64,000 nt of DNA from Ensifer adhaerens (GCF_000697965.2 NZ_CP015880.1:2542001-2606000); one strand, 5' to 3'. Shown: positions 7,169 through 17,546, counted from the stretch's first letter. Notes: generated by a model from the letters alone, not told the origin. A program made the numbers and translations.

Positions 7169-9421
7169 CTATCGCGCGTCGGCCAGGAACGACGCGACGT
7201 AAACGAGCGGCGCATTCCAGTTGATGGCGATTTCGTTGGACCCATAGGCTTCGATATCGTCGACATAGCAGGTTTGCGGCGCGCAACCGCGCAGCCGCTC
7301 CCTGGCGATGTCATCGACAAAGGTCGAGTTCGGACCGCCGGCAAGCGAACCGACGGGCGGATTTGGCAGCTGCGGATCGCGCTGACGGGCATACCAGCGG
7401 CTGTGCTGGTTCTGCGGCGAGCGGCTGCCATAGCCGGTTATGTAGGAAAGCCCCATCGCATTGCGCCCGAGGATGTAGTCCATGCCCTCGCGCGCGCCGT
7501 CAAGAAAGACCCTGTCGCCGGAGAGATCGTAGGCGGCCGACAGCACGACGATGTTCTGCAGCATCAACTGGTTCGATCCCCAGTCGTAGCGGCGCTCGTT
7601 CGGCCGGTAGACGATACCGAATGGCTCCGCCTGTTGCAGCGACAGCAGGTGCTGCGCGCTCGTGAGCACCGAATTGCGGATCGTTTCCTGATCGACCGCC
7701 GGCAGCGCCCTGCCATAAAGGGCGAGTTGCAGCCGCGCGAAGCCGGCAACGTCTCGCCAGTTGAAAGCGCCGCCGGGCGAAAACACATCCGCCTCCCAGA
7801 GCGGCGAGGCCCGCAGGGTCTTGAGATATTCGCCGTTGCCGGTCGTCAGATAAAGCTCGGTCGCCGCCCAGAAAAGCTCGTCGGAAATGCTGTCGTCGTC
7901 GTAGTCGCCGCCGCCGCCGAACCCATCGGACTTGGGGGCGAGGAGCGCCGGATTGGCATTCGCCGCCACCCACGCCTTGCGCGCCGCCGAAAGCAGCCGC
8001 GCGGAAAATGTCGGGTTATGCTCGGCAAAGAGCCTCGCGCCCTGGGCAGCCACCGCCGCAACATCGAGCGTCGCCGCGGTCGAGGGGCGGTAAAGCGCGC
8101 GCGGCTGCGGGTCGTCGCCCGGCAGCATAGGTGCGGCGGTCCAAGCCGTATCGTGGATCTTGTGGTGCACCATGCCGGCGAGCGGCTCGCCGTCCGGGAC
8201 CATCATCCGCAGCAGGAACTCCAGCTCCCAGCGCGCCTCGTCGAGGATGTCCGGAAGGCCATTGCCGTTTTCCGGAATACGCAACAGCCCGTCGCGCATC
8301 ACCGCCGATGTGGGCGCAAACGTCAGGCCGCGTTCGTAGGCGGCCAGCAGTTGGGCAGCAGCCAGCGCTCCGGTCACCGCATATTTGCCGTGGTCGCCCG
8401 CGTCATACCAGCCGCCGGTGACGTCCAGTTGGTAGGAACAGGACCAGCCGCCGTAGAGCGCCTCGGCCTGCGCGCCGCCAAGGCACGTAACCGCCTTGTC
8501 GCCCTGGTTCGGCGCGACGCCGACATGGCCGGCCGTCCGGGCATAGGCCTTGCCGGCGATCGCCCCCCTGATCTCGATCCCGCTTCTTTGCGGGTAGAAC
8601 CAGGACAGCGCATCGACCCGCAACCGCATGTAGAGATCCTCGCCGATCGAAAAGCGGTCGCTTGCCCAGTCGCCGGATACCAGTCGATAGCCGTCGCCCG
8701 GCGTCTTGAACGCTGAGAAGTCCGCAACCTGCGTCTCGACCCCGGCCGTCGGATCGAAACCGTGGGGCTGCGTCTTGCCCTTGCCGACGATCCTGTCCGC
8801 AGAATCCAACAGTCGAAAATCGATGGGTTGTTTCGCATCGGCGACGAAGGTCGCCCGCTTCGGGCCATCCGTCAGGTAGCCGAGCTGGTTGACGCGAATG
8901 GCCGGCCCTTCGGCCGCCCGCCGCGCCGCCGGCGAGGAAACCCCGGTCGCCACCAGCGAGACGTCGTCGAGGCAGACACGGCCGCTCTCGCCGCCGCCAA
9001 GCGGAAAAACGAGCTGCGCTTCGTCCGGCTCCTGCCCCGCGAACTCCGCCGAAAAAAGGCTGCCCTCCGGCGTGCCTTCCATCGTGAATTCGTCCACCAT
9101 GGTCCAGGGATCGGCGGCGCGCTGCACCCTTGCCTGGACGCTGCGCGCCGGCTCGGCGATCACCCTCATCGACAAACGGTAGATGCGACCGGGCTCGAGC
9201 TTCAAGCCATTGGTGCCGATGAGTTGGCTCCAGGCTTCACCGCCCCGCGCAGCCTCGACGCAAAGCCGGCCGTTCTCGCGCGCGAACGCCAGCCCGTCGC
9301 TCGCCCAGAACGTGTCCTGTCTTTTGTCAAAGTGGCCGTCAGCAATCAGTTCGGCGCCCTTTGCCAGGCCCGGCAGGAAGAGCACGGCAATCGCCGCGTG
9401 TGCTATCCCGAACCTCGACAC
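7169..9421 (-). CDS. Secreted glycoside hydrolase family 9 cellulase with N-terminal carbohydrate-binding module
   Basis: This 750-residue beta-1,4-glucanase-type enzyme has a signal peptide (about 1-23), a CBM4/9-like beta-sandwich (about 24-157), an Ig-like CelD-N domain (about 172-262, starting IRVNQLGY) and a GH9 (alpha/alpha)6 catalytic domain (264-748). The catalytic aspartates lie in WYDAGDHGKY (D340 and D343), GH9 signature 1 includes H673 (QNQHSRW), and the acid is E730 in SNEIAINWNAP. All key residues are intact. The GTG at 9421 begins the signal peptide; an in-frame ATG at 9478 and a much longer extension over the next gene's antisense are less likely. Confidence 0.92.
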   Translation of the reverse strand: MSRFGIAHAAIAVLFLPGLAKGAELIADGHFDKRQDTFWASDGLAFARENGRLCVEAARGGEAWSQLIGTNGLKLEPGRIYRLSMRVIAEPARSVQARVQRAADPWTMVDEFTMEGTPEGSLFSAEFAGQEPDEAQLVFPLGGGESGRVCLDDVSLVATGVSSPAARRAAEGPAIRVNQLGYLTDGPKRATFVADAKQPIDFRLLDSADRIVGKGKTQPHGFDPTAGVETQVADFSAFKTPGDGYRLVSGDWASDRFSIGEDLYMRLRVDALSWFYPQRSGIEIRGAIAGKAYARTAGHVGVAPNQGDKAVTCLGGAQAEALYGGWSCSYQLDVTGGWYDAGDHGKYAVTGALAAAQLLAAYERGLTFAPTSAVMRDGLLRIPENGNGLPDILDEARWELEFLLRMMVPDGEPLAGMVHHKIHDTAWTAAPMLPGDDPQPRALYRPSTAATLDVAAVAAQGARLFAEHNPTFSARLLSAARKAWVAANANPALLAPKSDGFGGGGDYDDDSISDELFWAATELYLTTGNGEYLKTLRASPLWEADVFSPGGAFNWRDVAGFARLQLALYGRALPAVDQETIRNSVLTSAQHLLSLQQAEPFGIVYRPNERRYDWGSNQLMLQNIVVLSAAYDLSGDRVFLDGAREGMDYILGRNAMGLSYITGYGSRSPQNQHSRWYARQRDPQLPNPPVGSLAGGPNSTFVDDIARERLRGCAPQTCYVDDIEAYGSNEIAINWNAPLVYVASFLADAR

Positions 9422-9685
9422 GTTTCCAACTCCGAACTCGCCGGCCGCCCAAAAGGCGCCACGGAGCCGACAAGCCATGGCAGCAGAGCGTTGCCGCAAA
9501 CAAGTTAAGCTTGAGAAAAGATCCGGCGGCGCGGCGAAATTTCGCTGTCGCCAAGACCCGTCGCGACCTGTCTGGCGGACCGGTGCGAGGCTTGACGCGC
9601 CTCGGCGCCCTGATAGTTTGACCAAAGGGTAAAAATTTGGGCGGCAGCACCGCCCGGACGACAAGAGAGACCGAGGAGAACTGGA

Positions 9686-11011
9686 ATGTCGAACCGCCTT
9701 AACACGCCGAACGACCTGCGTGCTTTCTGGATGCCGTTCACTGCGAACCGGCAGTTCAAGAAGGAACCGCGCCTCTTCGTCGGCGCCAAGGACATGCACT
9801 ACACGACCCATGACGGCCGCACGGTACTGGACGGCACGGCGGGTCTGTGGTGCGTCAATGCCGGCCATTGTCGCCCGAAGATCACCGAGGCGATCCGTGA
9901 GCAGGCGGGCGAGCTCGACTATGCGCCGGCCTTCCAGCTCGGCCACCCCAAGGCCTTCGAACTGGCAAACCGCCTGGTCGACATCGCGCCCGAGGGCATG
10001 AACCACGTTCTCTACACCAACTCTGGCTCGGAATCGGTAGACACCGCGCTGAAGGTGGCACTCGCCTATCACCGCGCCAAGGGCGACGGCTCGCGTTTCC
10101 GCCTGATTGGTCGCGAGCGCGGCTATCACGGCGTCAACTTCGGCGGCATTTCGGTCGGCGGCATCGTCTCCAACCGCAAGATGTTCGGCACGCTTCTGAC
10201 CGGCGTCGACCATATGCCGCACACCCACTTGCCGGCCCAGAATGGCTTCACCCGCGGCGAGCCCGAGCATGGCGGCGATATCGCGACCGAACTCGAGCGT
10301 ATCGTTACGCTGCATGACGCCTCCACCATCGCAGCCGTCATCGTCGAACCGGTGGCCGGCTCCACCGGCGTGCTGATCCCGCCGAAGGGCTACCTGCAGA
10401 AACTGCGCGAGATCTGCACCAAGCACGGCATCCTGCTGATTTTCGATGAAGTCATCACCGGTTTCGGCCGCCTCGGCACGCCGTTTGCCGCGCAGTATTT
10501 CGACGTGAAGCCGGATATCATTACGACCGCAAAGGGTCTCACCAACGGCGTCATCCCGATGGGTGCGGTCTTCGTCACCTCCGAGATCCATGATGCCTTC
10601 ATGAATGGCCCGGAGCACATGATCGAGTTCTTCCACGGCTACACCTATTCGGGCAACCCGATCGCCTCGGCCGCCGCCCTCGGCACGCTCGATACCTACA
10701 AGGAAGAGGGCCTCTTGACCCGCGCCGCCGAGTTGGCACCCTATTGGGAAGAGGGCCTGCACTCGCTGAAGGACTGCCCGCATGTCATCGACATCCGCAA
10801 TCTCGGCCTGATCGGCGCGATCGAGCTGCAGCCGATCGCCGGCGAGCCGACGAAGCGCGCTTTCTCCGCCTTCCTCAAGGCCTATGAGAGCGGCCTCTTG
10901 ATCCGCACCACCGGCGACATCATTGCGCTGTCACCGCCGCTGATCATCAGCAAGGCAGAAATCGACGAGCTGTTCGGCAAGCTGCGCGCCGTTCTCAACA
11001 GCAATATCTAA
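9686..11011 (+). CDS. Omega-amino acid:pyruvate aminotransferase (class III, PLP-dependent)
   Basis: This 441-residue class III aminotransferase resembles beta-alanine:pyruvate transaminases. The PLP lysine is K283 in TTAKGLTNG, preceded by the cofactor-binding FDEVITGFGR. The substrate-side motifs TAGLWCVNAGH and the phosphate-binding GSES are visible. It would move the terminal amino group of beta-alanine or a similar omega-amino acid to pyruvate. A strong GAGGAG ribosome site precedes the ATG. It is divergent from the GH9 gene. The family has broad specificity, so the physiological amine is uncertain. Confidence 0.9.
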   Translation: MSNRLNTPNDLRAFWMPFTANRQFKKEPRLFVGAKDMHYTTHDGRTVLDGTAGLWCVNAGHCRPKITEAIREQAGELDYAPAFQLGHPKAFELANRLVDIAPEGMNHVLYTNSGSESVDTALKVALAYHRAKGDGSRFRLIGRERGYHGVNFGGISVGGIVSNRKMFGTLLTGVDHMPHTHLPAQNGFTRGEPEHGGDIATELERIVTLHDASTIAAVIVEPVAGSTGVLIPPKGYLQKLREICTKHGILLIFDEVITGFGRLGTPFAAQYFDVKPDIITTAKGLTNGVIPMGAVFVTSEIHDAFMNGPEHMIEFFHGYTYSGNPIASAAALGTLDTYKEEGLLTRAAELAPYWEEGLHSLKDCPHVIDIRNLGLIGAIELQPIAGEPTKRAFSAFLKAYESGLLIRTTGDIIALSPPLIISKAEIDELFGKLRAVLNSNI

Positions 11012-11034
11012 GCAGGCCTCGTCGAGACCGTCAG

Positions 11035-11066
11035 AACCCTTTCCCCGGCAACGGGGGAAGGGTTAC
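11035..11066 (+). terminator. Stem-loop after the aminotransferase gene
   Basis: A nearly perfect stem, AACCCTTTCCCC against GGGGGAAGGGTT, is followed by a short mixed T-rich tract. It probably ends the aminotransferase transcript before ade. Confidence 0.6.
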
Positions 11067-11144
11067 TCTTATCCGCAACAATGAAACCAAGCGTCGTCCC
11101 GCCGAGAGAGCATCCGGGGCGCGTATAAGAAATGGAGTTGCCTC

Positions 11145-12842
11145 ATGTCCGAAGCGCTGGAACGCTATATCGATCAGGGCGTTGGACGCGAGCCGGCTGA
11201 CATCGTCTTGAAGGGCGGGCAGTTCTTCGATCTCGTCACTGGCGAACTGGTCGCCTCCGACATCGCGATCTCCGGCGACCGCATCGTCGGCACCTTCGGC
11301 AGCTACGAGGGGCGCGAGGAAATCGACATCACGGCCCGCATCGTCGTGCCCGGCTTCATCGACACCCATCTGCACATCGAATCCTCGCTGGTCACGCCGC
11401 ACGAGTTCGACCGCTGCGTCCTGCCGCTCGGCATCACCACCGTCGTCTGCGATCCGCACGAGATCGCCAACGTGCTCGGCACCGAGGGCATCGAGTATTT
11501 CCTGGATTCGGCGCTCGAGACGATCATGGACATCCGCGTCCAGCTCTCCTCCTGCGTGCCGGCGACGCATCTCGAAACGTCGGGCGCCGACCTGCCGATC
11601 GAACGTCTCCTGCCCTTCCGCCACCATCCGAAAGTCATTGGCCTTGCCGAGTTCATGAACTTTCCGGGTGTTGTGCACAAGGACCCGGTCTGCCTCGCCA
11701 AGCTCGATGCCTTCCAGGGCGCCCATATCGACGGTCATGCTCCACTGCTTTCGGGCAAGGACCTGAACGGCTATCTGGCAGCCGGCATCCGCACCGATCA
11801 TGAATGCACCAGCGCTGAAGAAGCCATGGAGAAGATCCGCAAGGGCATGCACATCCTCGTGCGGGAGGGCTCGGTCTCCAAGGACCTGCATGCGCTGATG
11901 CCCATCATCACCGAGCGGCTGTCGCCGCACCTGGCGCTCTGCACCGACGACCGCAACCCGCTCGACATCGCCGAGCAGGGTCACCTCGACCATATGATCC
12001 GCACGGCGATATCCGCCGGCGTCGAGCCGCTGGCGATCTACCGCGCCGCCTCGATCTCGGCCGCCCGCGCCTTCGGTCTGCGCGACCGCGGCTTGGTCGC
12101 GCCCGGCTGGCGCGCCGATCTCGTGGTCATCGACAGCCTGGAAAACTGCAAGGCCGAAACGGTGTTCTCCGGTGGTCGCCGCGTCACCGACGCGCTCTTT
12201 GCCACCCGCAAGACGGTCGCCCCCGTCGGGCTCGACAGCGTCAAGGCCGGCCAAGTCCATGCCAGCGCCTTCGGCATTCCGGTCGCAGACGGCGACACCT
12301 CGGTCATCGGCGTTCTGCCCGGCAAGATCATCACCGAGCACCGCCGCTACCGCCTGCCGGCGGTCGGCAACCAGACCGGCGTCGATCTCGGCCGCGACAT
12401 CATCAAGGTCGCCGTCATCGAACGCCACGGCGTCAACGGCAATCATGCCAATGGCTTCGTGCAGGGGTTCGGGCTGAAGAAAGGCGCGATCGCCTCGACC
12501 GTCGGCCATGACAGCCACAACATCTGCGTCGTTGGCGTCAACGACGAGGACATGGCGATCGCCGCCAACCGGCTCGGCGAGATCAAGGGCGGTTTCGTCG
12601 TCGTCGAGGACGGCAAGGTGACCGGCGAGATCGCGCTTCCGGTCGCAGGCCTGATGAGCCTCGAGCCCTATGAGAGCGTCCGTGACACGCTGCACGACCT
12701 GCGCCACGCCGCCTTCGCGCTCGGCGCAACGCTGGAGGAACCCTTCCTGCAGCTCGCCTTCCTGCCGCTGCCGGTCATCCCGCATCTGAAGATCTCGGAT
12801 CGCGGGCTGGTCGATGTCGACAAGTTCATGCTGATCGGGTGA
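11145..12842 (+). CDS. ade: Adenine deaminase (amidohydrolase family)
   Basis: This 565-residue enzyme converts adenine to hypoxanthine and ammonia. The metal-binding amidohydrolase motifs are clear: [12 protein letters not shown] near residue 70, the H of [11 protein letters not shown] residues in AHIDGHAP and [10 protein letters not shown], and the catalytic aspartate in LCTDDRNP. The C-terminal Ade-type domain contains [12 protein letters not shown]. Length and domain order match E. coli Ade. A GGAG ribosome site precedes ATG 11145. Hypoxanthine would feed the XdhAB enzyme encoded further along the window. Confidence 0.94.
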   Translation: MSEALERYIDQGVGREPADIVLKGGQFFDLVTGELVASDIAISGDRIVGTFGSYEGREEIDITARIVVPGFIDTHLHIESSLVTPHEFDRCVLPLGITTVVCDPHEIANVLGTEGIEYFLDSALETIMDIRVQLSSCVPATHLETSGADLPIERLLPFRHHPKVIGLAEFMNFPGVVHKDPVCLAKLDAFQGAHIDGHAPLLSGKDLNGYLAAGIRTDHECTSAEEAMEKIRKGMHILVREGSVSKDLHALMPIITERLSPHLALCTDDRNPLDIAEQGHLDHMIRTAISAGVEPLAIYRAASISAARAFGLRDRGLVAPGWRADLVVIDSLENCKAETVFSGGRRVTDALFATRKTVAPVGLDSVKAGQVHASAFGIPVADGDTSVIGVLPGKIITEHRRYRLPAVGNQTGVDLGRDIIKVAVIERHGVNGNHANGFVQGFGLKKGAIASTVGHDSHNICVVGVNDEDMAIAANRLGEIKGGFVVVEDGKVTGEIALPVAGLMSLEPYESVRDTLHDLRHAAFALGATLEEPFLQLAFLPLPVIPHLKISDRGLVDVDKFMLIG

Positions 12843-12855
12843 TTGGCGGCGGCAC

Positions 12856-13320
12856 TCAGTTGTCGGCCACGGCGGGCGCCAGTTCCTTGCGGAAATAGAC
12901 GACGCGCTCCGTCTCCTCAAAGCCAAGCGCCATGTGCAGGCTTTGGCTCCTCAGATTGTCGGTCGCCGTGTCGGAGGCGAGTTCCTGGCAGCCCCGGCTT
13001 GTCGCCCAGCGTTCGACCGCGGTGATCAGGGCGCGCGCCACGCCGCGACGGCGGTAGGCGGGCAAGACGTAAATGCCTTCGAGGAAGCCGACGGGCGAGG
13101 TCTCGCAGCCGTTGACGTAATCGTGGCGGATCGACGCTTCAGCGAAACCGGCAGCGACGCCGGCTTCGTCCTCGCAAAGGAACGAAGCGTAGCGGTCGCC
13201 CTCCGCGAGACTGGATTCGACTTCGGCGCGATGATCCGCCGCCGGTGTATCCGGCCAGAGCGCCAGACGCATCTCGACCCAGCGGCCGATGGTTTCGCCA
13301 TCCATCAACAATACGCGCAT
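12856..13320 (-). CDS. GNAT acetyltransferase resembling aminoglycoside AAC(6')-I
   Basis: This 154-residue GCN5-related acetyltransferase has an acetyl-CoA P-loop in VLPAYRRRGVARALI (about residues 85-100). Segments closely resemble chromosomal AAC(6')-I enzymes, notably HDYVNGCETSPVGFLEGIY, ELASDTATDNLRSQSLH and LGFEETERVVYF. Members acetylate the 6'-amino group of aminoglycosides, but environmental homologues may have other natural substrates. Its start overlaps the stop of the alpha-glucosidase gene by one base (TGATG), so it is translated as the second gene of that pair. Confidence 0.8.
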   Translation of the reverse strand: MRVLLMDGETIGRWVEMRLALWPDTPAADHRAEVESSLAEGDRYASFLCEDEAGVAAGFAEASIRHDYVNGCETSPVGFLEGIYVLPAYRRRGVARALITAVERWATSRGCQELASDTATDNLRSQSLHMALGFEETERVVYFRKELAPAVADN

Positions 13321-14951
13321 CAGAACTTCCCTGAGAAGGCCGACAGTCCGGCAACCCTGATGCTACCGGCTTCAGGCCGTGCCGGATATCCGGGCAATTC
13401 CAGGGGCTCAACCGCCGACGGCGCCAGAAACTCCAGCGGTTCCCGGGTGAGATTGAAGACGAAGAGCAGCCGCTCGCCGTCTTTCTCGCGAACAAAGGCC
13501 AGGAGATCGCTGTTCGTGTCGAGGAACCGCATCGTGCCATCGCTGAGTGCCGGCTGCGATCGGCGGAAGGCGAGCGTCGCGCGATAGTGATCGAGCACCG
13601 TGTCCCCGGTTTGCTGGGCGTCGACCGAAAGCCGCCGATGATCCTCGGGCACCGGCAGCCACGGCTTGCCGGCGGTAAAGCCGGCATTGGCCGCCGCGTG
13701 CTCCCAAACCATCGGTGTGCGGCATCCGTCGCGGCCCTTATAGGAGGGCCAGAAACGGATGCCATATGGATCGCGCAGATCCTCGAAAGCAAGCTCCGCC
13801 TCCGGCAGCCCCAGTTCCTCGCCCTGATAAAGGCAGATCGAGCCGCGCAGGCTGGAAAGCAGTGTGATCGCCAGCCGCGCCACCCTCTCCCGCTCCGCTT
13901 CATTGCGGGCAAAGCGGCTGACATGGCGCGTCACGTCGTGGTTGGAAAAGGCCCAGCAGACCCAGCCGTCGGTCACCGCCTCCTGGAAGTTCTCGACGCA
14001 GCGGCGGATATGGGTCGCGGTAAAGTCCGGCCCCAGGAGGTCAAAGGTATAGCACATGTTGAGCTTGTCGCCGCCGCTGGTATAGGCGGCCACGGTCTTC
14101 AGCGAGCGGGCGCCGTCGCCCACCTCGCCGACGGTCATGCGGCCTTCGTAGCGATCAAGCAATGCCCGGAACCGCGCGAGGAAGGCGATGTTTTCCGGCT
14201 GGCTCTTGTCGTGGAGATGGTCCTGCATGCCGTAGGGGTTCACGTCGGGCGCATCGTTGCTGGTGGCATCCGGATCCGGCACGAGCGGCGGGTTGTCCCG
14301 CAAGTGCTTGTCGTGGAAGTAGAAGTTGACCGTATCTAGACGGAAGCCGTCGACGCCCCGCTCCAGCCAGAAGCGGGCAGCATCGAGCACCGCGTCCTGA
14401 ACTTCGGGATTGTGAAAGTTGAGGTCCGGCTGCGAGCCTAAGAAGTTGTGCATGTAATACTGCTTCCGCACCCCGTCCCATTCCCAGGCCGGTCCGCCGA
14501 AGATCGACAGCCAGTTGTTGGGCGCTGTGCCGTCCGGCTTAGGATCGGCCCAGACATACCAGTCCCCCTTCCCGTTCGTTCGGCTGGAGCGGCTCTCGAC
14601 AAACCAGGGATGGCGATCGGCGGTGTGGGAGATCACCTGGTCGATGATCACTTTCAGGCCAAGACGATGGGCCTCGCCAAGCATCTCGTCGAAATCGGCG
14701 AGTGTTCCGAACATCGGATCGACGTCGCAGTAATCCGAGACGTCGTAGCCCATGTCGGCCTGCGGCGAGGTGAAGAACGGCGACAGCCAGATCGCTTCGA
14801 CGCCGAGCGAGGCGATGTGCGGCAGCCTGCGGGTGACACCCTTGAGATCGCCGATGCCGTCGTCGTCGGTATCCTGGAACGAGCGCGGATAGACCTGATA
14901 GATCACCGCACCGCGCCACCAATCGTCACCCGATACCTGCCGAGACGCCAT
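13320..14951 (-). CDS. Alpha-glucosidase, GH13 family
   Basis: This 543-residue cytoplasmic alpha-glucosidase/oligo-1,6-glucosidase has an (alpha/beta)8 barrel and a C-terminal beta domain. The catalytic residues are present: nucleophile D206 in GFRLDTVN, acid/base E276 in TVGEVGD, and D339 in FSNHDVTR. QVYPRSFQDTDDDGIGDL near the N-terminus is typical of the family. ATG 14951 has an AGGGGG ribosome site; the frame opens earlier at 15032 but without family homology. No sugar ABC transporter is adjacent, unlike the agl operon. The next gene is a coupled acetyltransferase. Confidence 0.92.
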   Translation of the reverse strand: MASRQVSGDDWWRGAVIYQVYPRSFQDTDDDGIGDLKGVTRRLPHIASLGVEAIWLSPFFTSPQADMGYDVSDYCDVDPMFGTLADFDEMLGEAHRLGLKVIIDQVISHTADRHPWFVESRSSRTNGKGDWYVWADPKPDGTAPNNWLSIFGGPAWEWDGVRKQYYMHNFLGSQPDLNFHNPEVQDAVLDAARFWLERGVDGFRLDTVNFYFHDKHLRDNPPLVPDPDATSNDAPDVNPYGMQDHLHDKSQPENIAFLARFRALLDRYEGRMTVGEVGDGARSLKTVAAYTSGGDKLNMCYTFDLLGPDFTATHIRRCVENFQEAVTDGWVCWAFSNHDVTRHVSRFARNEAERERVARLAITLLSSLRGSICLYQGEELGLPEAELAFEDLRDPYGIRFWPSYKGRDGCRTPMVWEHAAANAGFTAGKPWLPVPEDHRRLSVDAQQTGDTVLDHYRATLAFRRSQPALSDGTMRFLDTNSDLLAFVREKDGERLLFVFNLTREPLEFLAPSAVEPLELPGYPARPEAGSIRVAGLSAFSGKF

Positions 14952-15125
14952 GTAAGCCCCCTGAAGACGGTCTGTCGCGCAAAGGTGTAGCGTTGCCCGG
15001 CGCCGGAGTAAACGCCATTCACCGCCACGCACGGATCGCCACCAAACAGCCGGAAACTATCTCTTGCCGAGAACGATCGAGACCCTTATCCCGTCTCAGA
15101 CGAAATCTTGTGAGGAGGAAAGTCG

Positions 15126-16043
15126 TTGGCCGGAAAGATGCTTGCGATCGGAGAGTGCATGGTCGAGCTCATGCAGGCGGAAGGCGGGCTCTTGCGCAAA
15201 GGCTATGCCGGCGACACGTTCAACGCCGCCTATTATGCGCGGCTCTTCATGCCTGCTGATTGGACCGTCGCCTATTGCTCCGCCGTCGGCACCGACACGG
15301 TTTCCGACGAGATGCTGGCCTTCATGGCGGAAAAAGCGATCGACACCTCGGCCGTCCGTCGCATCGAGAACCGCTCGGCAGGCCTCTATATGATCCATCT
15401 GAAGGACGGCGAGCGCAGCTTCTCCTACTGGCGCTCGCACTCGGCTGCCAAGCTGCTTGCCGACGACGCCGAGCACCTCAGACGCGCAATCGAAGCCTCC
15501 GACCTCATCCTCTTCTCCGGCATCACGCTGGCGATCCTTGCGCCCGATGCCGTAGAAACGCTGCTGTCGGAACTGCGCCGCGCCAAGGCTGCCGGCAAGA
15601 CGGTGGTCTTCGACCCGAACATTCGCCCGCGTCTCTGGGACGATGCCGAGCGCATGCGCCGCACGCTGACCGACGGTGCCCGCGCCGCGACCCTGGTGAT
15701 GCCGAGCTTCGACGACGAGATGACCCATTTCGGCGATGCATCGATCGACGCGACGATTGCCCGTTACAAGAGCCTGGGCGCCACCAACCTTGTCGTCAAG
15801 GATGGCGAGAAGGGTGTGACGCTCGCCTTCGGCGATGCCCCGGTTGAGCATGTGCCGGCGACCCCGGTCGAGCGCGTCGTCGATACGACCAGTGCCGGCG
15901 ACAGCTTCAACGGCGCCTTCGTCTCCCGCCTGGTGGCGGGCGACAAGCCAGCCCAGGCCGCCGCCCTTGCGGCAAGCGTCGCTGCCGGCGTCATCGGCCA
16001 TCACGGCGCGCTCGTGGCGCGGGAGAAGCTGCCTGCCGCGTGA
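15126..16043 (+). CDS. kdgK: PfkB-family sugar kinase, probably 2-keto-3-deoxygluconate kinase
   Basis: This 305-residue ribokinase-fold enzyme has the C-terminal PfkB signature VDTTSAGDSFNGAF, in which the Asp is the catalytic base. Its N-terminus LAIGECMVEL and YAGDTFNAAYY are typical of KDG kinases, which turn 2-dehydro-3-deoxygluconate into KDPG. A GAGGAGG sequence lies 7 nt before the TTG at 15126; ATG 15138 is too far from it. Assignment to KDG rather than another keto-sugar is by family resemblance. Confidence 0.85.
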   Translation: MAGKMLAIGECMVELMQAEGGLLRKGYAGDTFNAAYYARLFMPADWTVAYCSAVGTDTVSDEMLAFMAEKAIDTSAVRRIENRSAGLYMIHLKDGERSFSYWRSHSAAKLLADDAEHLRRAIEASDLILFSGITLAILAPDAVETLLSELRRAKAAGKTVVFDPNIRPRLWDDAERMRRTLTDGARAATLVMPSFDDEMTHFGDASIDATIARYKSLGATNLVVKDGEKGVTLAFGDAPVEHVPATPVERVVDTTSAGDSFNGAFVSRLVAGDKPAQAAALAASVAAGVIGHHGALVAREKLPAA

Positions 16044-16115
16044 GCGGCGGGGTCACTTTTCAGGAACTTTAGGAAGGATGCAGACGGAAAGCCTGTTTGG
16101 TTTTCCGCTCCCTCT

Positions 16116-17546
16116 TTAGCGGCGCTTCTTCGCCTTGGACTCGTACGGGTTGTCGCCCGAACGGAAGTGCATGCGGATCGGCACGCCCGGCAGGTCGAAA
16201 TCGTTGCGCAGGCCGTTGATCAGGTAGCGCACGTAGGATTCCGGCAGCGCGTCCGGCCGCGTGCAGGAGATCATGAAGCCCGGCGGGCGCGCCTTCACCT
16301 GGGTCATGTACTTGAGCTTGAGCCGGCGACCGGAAACGGCCGGTGGCGGATGCTGAACCGTCTGCGATTCCAGCCAGCGGTTGAGCCGCGCGGTGGAGAT
16401 GCGGCGGTTCCAGGTCTTGTCGGTCTCGATGATCGCCTGCATCAGCCGATCGAGGCCGTAGCCGGTGTGACCGGAAATCGGCACGGCACGGATGCCGCGG
16501 GCCTGCGGCAGCAGCCGCTCGGTCTTTTCGCGAAGATCGGCAAGCACCGCCTGCCAATCCTCGACCAGGTCCCACTTGTTGAAGGCGAGAACGGCCGCCC
16601 GGCCTTCGCGCAGCACGAGGTCGACGATCTGCAGATCCTGCTTCTCGAAAGGGATGGTCGCGTCGAAGACGATGACCACCGTTTCGGCAAAGCGGATCGC
16701 CCGCAGGGCGTCGGCGACCGAGAGCTTTTCGAGCTTCTCCTGAACCTTGGCCTTGCGGCGCATGCCGGCAGTGTCGAACATCTTGATGGTGCGACCGCGC
16801 CAGTCCCATTCGACCGAGATGGAATCGCGGGTGATGCCGGCTTCCGGGCCGGTCAACAGCCGGTCTTCGCCGAGGAAGCGGTTGATCAGGGTCGACTTGC
16901 CGGCGTTCGGCCGGCCGACGATCGCCACCCGCAGCGGCTTGGTCTCGTCATAGGCGGTCTCCACCTCTTCGTCTTCACCGTCGTCCTTGAACGTGGGGCG
17001 CAGATCGATATCGGTTTCGGCCACGTCGTCTTCCGGCGGGTAGGCCCGGTCTTCGCCGATCGCAGCGACGATCGCGTCGCGCAGATCGAGCATGCCCTGG
17101 CCGTGTTCGGCCGAGATCGGGCACGGCTCGCCAAGGCCAAGCGTGAAGGCATCGTAGAAGCCACCGTCGGAACCGCGTGCTTCCGACTTGTTGGCGACCA
17201 GCACCACCGGCTTGCCGCGGCGGCGCAGCATTTCGGCAAGCGTCTCGTCTGCCGGCGTCAGGCCGCCCTTGGCGTCCACCAGGAACAGCGAAAGATCGGC
17301 TTCGTCGATCGCGGCCTCGGTCTGCGCCCACATGCGCCCCTGCAGCGTGTCGGGTCCCGATTGCTCGAGACCGGCCGTGTCGATGATGCGGAAGCGCAGA
17401 TCGATCAACTTGGCGTCCCCCGGGCGACGGTCGCGGGTGACACCCGGCGTATCGTCGACGAGCGCCAGCTTCTTGCCGACCAAACGGTTGAACAAGGTGG
17501 ACTTGCCGACATTGGGACGCCCGACGATGGCGACGGTGAAGCTCAT
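16116..17546 (-). CDS. der: GTPase Der (EngA), ribosome assembly
   Basis: This 476-residue essential GTPase with two tandem G domains acts in 50S ribosome assembly. P-loops are GRPNVGKS at 9-16 and GRPNAGKS at 211-218, with switch-II DTAG motifs in both domains. An acidic linker (about 173-200) separates them, and a C-terminal KH-like domain follows. The frame stays open to 17693, but homology starts at [11 protein letters not shown] (ATG 17546). In S. meliloti 1021 engA is one of the few essential genes on pSymB. Confidence 0.96.
   Translation of the reverse strand: MSFTVAIVGRPNVGKSTLFNRLVGKKLALVDDTPGVTRDRRPGDAKLIDLRFRIIDTAGLEQSGPDTLQGRMWAQTEAAIDEADLSLFLVDAKGGLTPADETLAEMLRRRGKPVVLVANKSEARGSDGGFYDAFTLGLGEPCPISAEHGQGMLDLRDAIVAAIGEDRAYPPEDDVAETDIDLRPTFKDDGEDEEVETAYDETKPLRVAIVGRPNAGKSTLINRFLGEDRLLTGPEAGITRDSISVEWDWRGRTIKMFDTAGMRRKAKVQEKLEKLSVADALRAIRFAETVVIVFDATIPFEKQDLQIVDLVLREGRAAVLAFNKWDLVEDWQAVLADLREKTERLLPQARGIRAVPISGHTGYGLDRLMQAIIETDKTWNRRISTARLNRWLESQTVQHPPPAVSGRRLKLKYMTQVKARPPGFMISCTRPDALPESYVRYLINGLRNDFDLPGVPIRMHFRSGDNPYESKAKKRR

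Noticed and set aside
6083..8716. An 877-codon open frame on the plus strand
   Set aside because: It is antisense to the Gfo/Idh and GH9 genes, has an Arg-rich composition with no family signals, and is explained by the GC-rich codon use of the real genes.
9422..10783. Upstream extension of the GH9 reading frame across the aminotransferase gene
   Set aside because: The added part is antisense of the aminotransferase; the signal peptide begins at 9421.
11031..12926. A 631-codon minus-strand frame opposite ade
   Set aside because: Its composition (D, A, G, V, R-rich, no motifs) is that of an antisense shadow; ade has full amidohydrolase motifs.
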